Shown here piece by piece: positions 33,332 to 35,003 of a stretch of 35,003 nt of DNA. The notes beneath the pieces are model-generated. The model had not been told where the DNA came from, did no database searches, and worked only from the letters and a program-made list of their open reading frames with translations. How positions within the stretch are numbered: the stretch's first letter is position 1; the number at the start of each line of letters is the position of its first letter. The position numbers and the translations under genes were made by a program. This DNA is from Fibrobacteria bacterium (GTDB lineage: Bacteria; Fibrobacterota; Fibrobacteria; UBA11236; JADFYW01): NCBI GenBank assembly GCA_015232855.1, contig JADFYW010000033.1, forward strand, positions 1 to 35,003, given 5' to 3'.

Positions 33332-33964
33332 ATGATTGAAACAGCAGCAAAATTCTTTAACGAAGGCGGAACCTTTATGTGGATTATATTGGGTGTTGGT
33401 GCCTTTGCCTTAGCTGTAATTGTTGAACGGTTGTTTTTTTATTTTCTTGCATGCAGAGGCGATTCACGTGGTTTAGTTGCCAGGATTGCCAGGGCAATTG
33501 AAAATGATAAACCAGAAGAAGCTGAAAAGCTGGTTGCCAAAAAGAAATCACCCGTTCATAAGCTACTTGCAGTTGCAGTACAACGCTATAAAAGAGGAAT
33601 GCCTTATGAAGATATCCAGCAGGGTGTTGAAGAAACTGCTATTAAAGAACTTCCCCGGTTTAGTAGTCGGCTTAGTAGCTTGGGGATGTTTGCTAATATC
33701 GCAACCTTAACGGGTTTGTTGGGAACAATCTTTGGATTACAGGTTTCTTTTAGTTCGCTTCAATTAGCAGAAGGTGCAGAAAAAGCAAGTGCTTTGGCAA
33801 CCGGTATTGCCCAGGCAATGAATACTACCGCAATGGGATTGTTAGTTGCCATCCCCTGTATGATAGCTTTTACTCAGCTTTCTAATAAACAGACGAGCCT
33901 TACGGAAGATGTAGATGAAGCAACGGTAAAAGTACTCAATTTCCTGCAAAAGAAAATGGCCTGA
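33332..33964 (+). CDS. exbB: MotA/TolQ/ExbB-type proton channel protein
   Basis: Inner-membrane protein of 210 aa and typical ExbB length. Three transmembrane helices: about 14-36 (GTFMWIILGVGAFALAVIVERLFFYFL), about 110-132 (FANIATLTGLLGTIFGLQVSF), and 150-175 (GIAQAMNTTAMGLLVAIPCMIAFTQL), with a cytoplasmic loop between the first two. TLTGLLGTIFG and the Thr-rich third helix are hallmarks of the channel. With ExbD it couples the proton gradient to TonB-dependent transport or to a Tol/gliding-type motor. AGGAG sits 7 nt before the ATG. The two ExbD genes follow at once, so this is a motor operon. Confidence 0.93.
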   Translation: MIETAAKFFNEGGTFMWIILGVGAFALAVIVERLFFYFLACRGDSRGLVARIARAIENDKPEEAEKLVAKKKSPVHKLLAVAVQRYKRGMPYEDIQQGVEETAIKELPRFSSRLSSLGMFANIATLTGLLGTIFGLQVSFSSLQLAEGAEKASALATGIAQAMNTTAMGLLVAIPCMIAFTQLSNKQTSLTEDVDEATVKVLNFLQKKMA

Positions 33965-34001
33965 TTGGTAACCACATTAAACTTATAAAAAGAAAAATAC
34001 T

Positions 34002-34514
34002 ATGAAATCACTAAGACAAAATACCAAACAACCCAGTAACAATGTTGACCTGATAGACCTGGATGTAACACCTATCATGAACATGTTTGTCATCCTTATT
34101 CCCTTCCTGGTGAGTATGGCTGTTTTCGCACATTACTCTGTGTTAGAATTTAGTCTGCCACCTAATGCCGGGATAGGGAATGGCGGTCCAAAAAAAGCTG
34201 AACTTAAATTGACTGTTGTAATGCGCAGTGCTGGTTTCGACTTAACGGTGGGAGATTCTCTGATGAATACTGTGCAGATGGATATTAACTCTCATGATTA
34301 CTCACAGCTGGAAGAAGCACTGGAAGAGGTGAAAGAACGACTGACTCGTAAGGATGAAGTCGTTGTTGCAGTAAATGACGGCATCAAGTTTGATAAGGTC
34401 GTACAGGTCATGGATGCCTGCAGAAATAGTGGATATGCCAAAGTTGCTCTGGCAGAAGGTCCTAATATCGAAGAAACTGCTTTAACGGAGAAACAAAATG
34501 TCAAGAACCTCTAG
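34002..34514 (+). CDS. exbD: ExbD/TolR-like protein, transmembrane Asp replaced by Asn
   Basis: 170 aa. A cytoplasmic N-terminus, one transmembrane helix (about 24-46: VTPIMNMFVILIPFLVSMAVF) and a periplasmic domain (60-165). In ExbD/TolR the helix begins with a motif like TPLIDVMLVLL whose Asp carries protons; here the matching residue is Asn (TPIMNMFVIL), so this copy alone is unlikely to conduct protons. An upstream Asp in DLDVTP does not replace it. The following gene keeps the Asp, so the two probably form a mixed dimer, as in some two-ExbD/AglS-type motors. It overlaps the next gene by 17 nt. Confidence 0.88.
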   Translation: MKSLRQNTKQPSNNVDLIDLDVTPIMNMFVILIPFLVSMAVFAHYSVLEFSLPPNAGIGNGGPKKAELKLTVVMRSAGFDLTVGDSLMNTVQMDINSHDYSQLEEALEEVKERLTRKDEVVVAVNDGIKFDKVVQVMDACRNSGYAKVALAEGPNIEETALTEKQNVKNL

Positions 34515-34980
34515 TTCAAAATCGGTAATCATTAAAAATGGCCGAGCATCTGCCATTATGAAACCTCAACTGACTTCCCTTATAGATGTAATGACCATTT
34601 TACTGGTTTTTCTTCTTAAAAGCTTTTCGGTAGATGGCAACCTGGTGACAGTCTCTAAAGATCTTAATCTGGCAAATTCCACTAGTGATATTACACCGGT
34701 TCCAGCCCTTAACATAGAAGTAAATCCGGATCAGATTGTAGTGGATGGTGCTCCTTTAATGTCCCTGGAAAAGGTAGCAACAAGTGATTCCATGTTGGTA
34801 GAAGAACTCTATAATGCTTTAACTGAAGCCGCTGGTTCCTTAAGAATGTTGTCCAATAAAGGCCGCATTATTATTCAGTGTGACAGTGTAGTAGATTTTA
34901 AAGTTCTAAAAAAGATAATGTATACCTGTGGCAAAGCAGAGTTTTCCAACTTCTCACTTTTGGTGCAGGAGAAAGTGTAA
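34498..34980 (+). CDS. exbD: ExbD/TolR-like protein with intact proton-carrier Asp
   Basis: 160 aa. N-terminal cytoplasmic tail, transmembrane helix about 25-43 with the canonical LTSLIDVMTILLVFLL, whose Asp is the proton-carrying residue of ExbD/TolR, then a periplasmic domain (NIEVNPDQIVVDG, GRIIIQCDSVVDFKVLKKIMYTCG) of the ExbD fold. It forms the functional partner of the preceding ExbD and ExbB. CGGAG lies about 7 nt before the ATG, inside the previous gene. Another start follows one base after its stop. Confidence 0.92.
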   Translation: MSRTSSSKSVIIKNGRASAIMKPQLTSLIDVMTILLVFLLKSFSVDGNLVTVSKDLNLANSTSDITPVPALNIEVNPDQIVVDGAPLMSLEKVATSDSMLVEELYNALTEAAGSLRMLSNKGRIIIQCDSVVDFKVLKKIMYTCGKAEFSNFSLLVQEKV

Positions 34981-34981
34981 T

Positions 34982-35003
34982 ATGAACGAAAATAGGATAA
35001 ATA
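34982..35003 (+). CDS. Start of another gene, cut by the window edge
   Basis: An ATG (34982) one base after the previous stop, preceded by AGGAGAAAG about 8 nt upstream, opens a frame MNENRIN that runs off the window. Position after ExbB-ExbD-ExbD suggests TonB or another motor-linked protein, but too little is visible to say. Confidence 0.55.

Noticed and set aside
1..35003. CRISPR arrays, tRNA/rRNA genes, transposases, phage genes
   Set aside because: No regularly spaced repeats, cloverleaf sequences or recognisable mobile-element proteins were seen; PKD repeats at 3556-5412 are protein-coding repeats.

Overview
The window looks like a chromosome segment of a low-GC (about 40% by eye), Gram-negative-type bacterium, most likely Fibrobacterota (Fibrobacter / Chitinispirillia side). 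Reasons: a very long lipoprotein ending in a FISUMP (Fibrobacter succinogenes major paralogous) domain, PEGA/CsgG-like and Ser/Thr-kinase genes, an Omp85 protein and a TonB-dependent receptor (so an outer membrane), ordinary Shine-Dalgarno sites (unlike most Bacteroidota), and many two-component proteins. The taxonomic call is inference. No tRNA, rRNA, CRISPR array, transposase or phage gene was seen.

Layout. 1-496: no gene. 497-6426: Ser/Thr kinase fused to a cyclic-nucleotide-binding domain, a CsgG-like/PEGA protein and a PKD-repeat FISUMP lipoprotein. 6514-12551: housekeeping-like genes (RND exporter, AI-2E-type permease, Cof-type HAD phosphatase, eIF1/YciH-like factor, DEAD-box helicase). 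12552-12917: non-coding, with a nested hairpin. 12918-14996: large protein with possible GT-A glycosyltransferase features. 15030-16136 (-): REC-histidine kinase. 16291-19145 (-): envelope-stress set, namely a Spy/CpxP-like lipoprotein, then an operon of ECF sigma factor, anti-sigma factor and membrane-anchored Spy/CnrX-like protein. 19361-21385: REC-PAS-PAS histidine kinase. 21405-22253 (-): C_GCAxxG_C_C protein. 22719-30816: five-gene operon (7TMR-DISM histidine kinase, YfiR, CHASE8-HAMP-PAS histidine kinase, TonB-dependent receptor, NtrC-type sigma-54 activator). 31101-32444 (-): Omp85 protein. 32828-33298: lone receiver. 33332 to the end: ExbB, ExbD, ExbD and the start of one more gene.

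Two regulatory circuits can be read from the DNA. (1) The promoters of the ECF operon and of the separate Spy-like lipoprotein gene share TGGAATAAA-N15-GTCTAA, so both are probably controlled by the encoded sigma factor. (2) The intergenic region 22254-22718 carries two divergent sigma-54 promoter matches, one toward the C_GCAxxG gene and one toward the five-gene operon. Between them lie an 18-bp perfect inverted repeat and an 11-bp-phased direct repeat, at distances usual for enhancer sites. The operon's last gene is itself a GAFTGA-containing sigma-54 activator, and a third match precedes the lone receiver gene next to ExbB/ExbD.

The best candidate for an undescribed system is therefore 19361-30816, perhaps with 32797-35003. 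It would be a sigma-54-controlled, YfiR-linked, multi-kinase sensory module built around one outer-membrane receptor and a cysteine-rich protein, with ExbB/ExbD as a possible energy source. The signal (metal, redox or another ligand) cannot be read from sequence alone.
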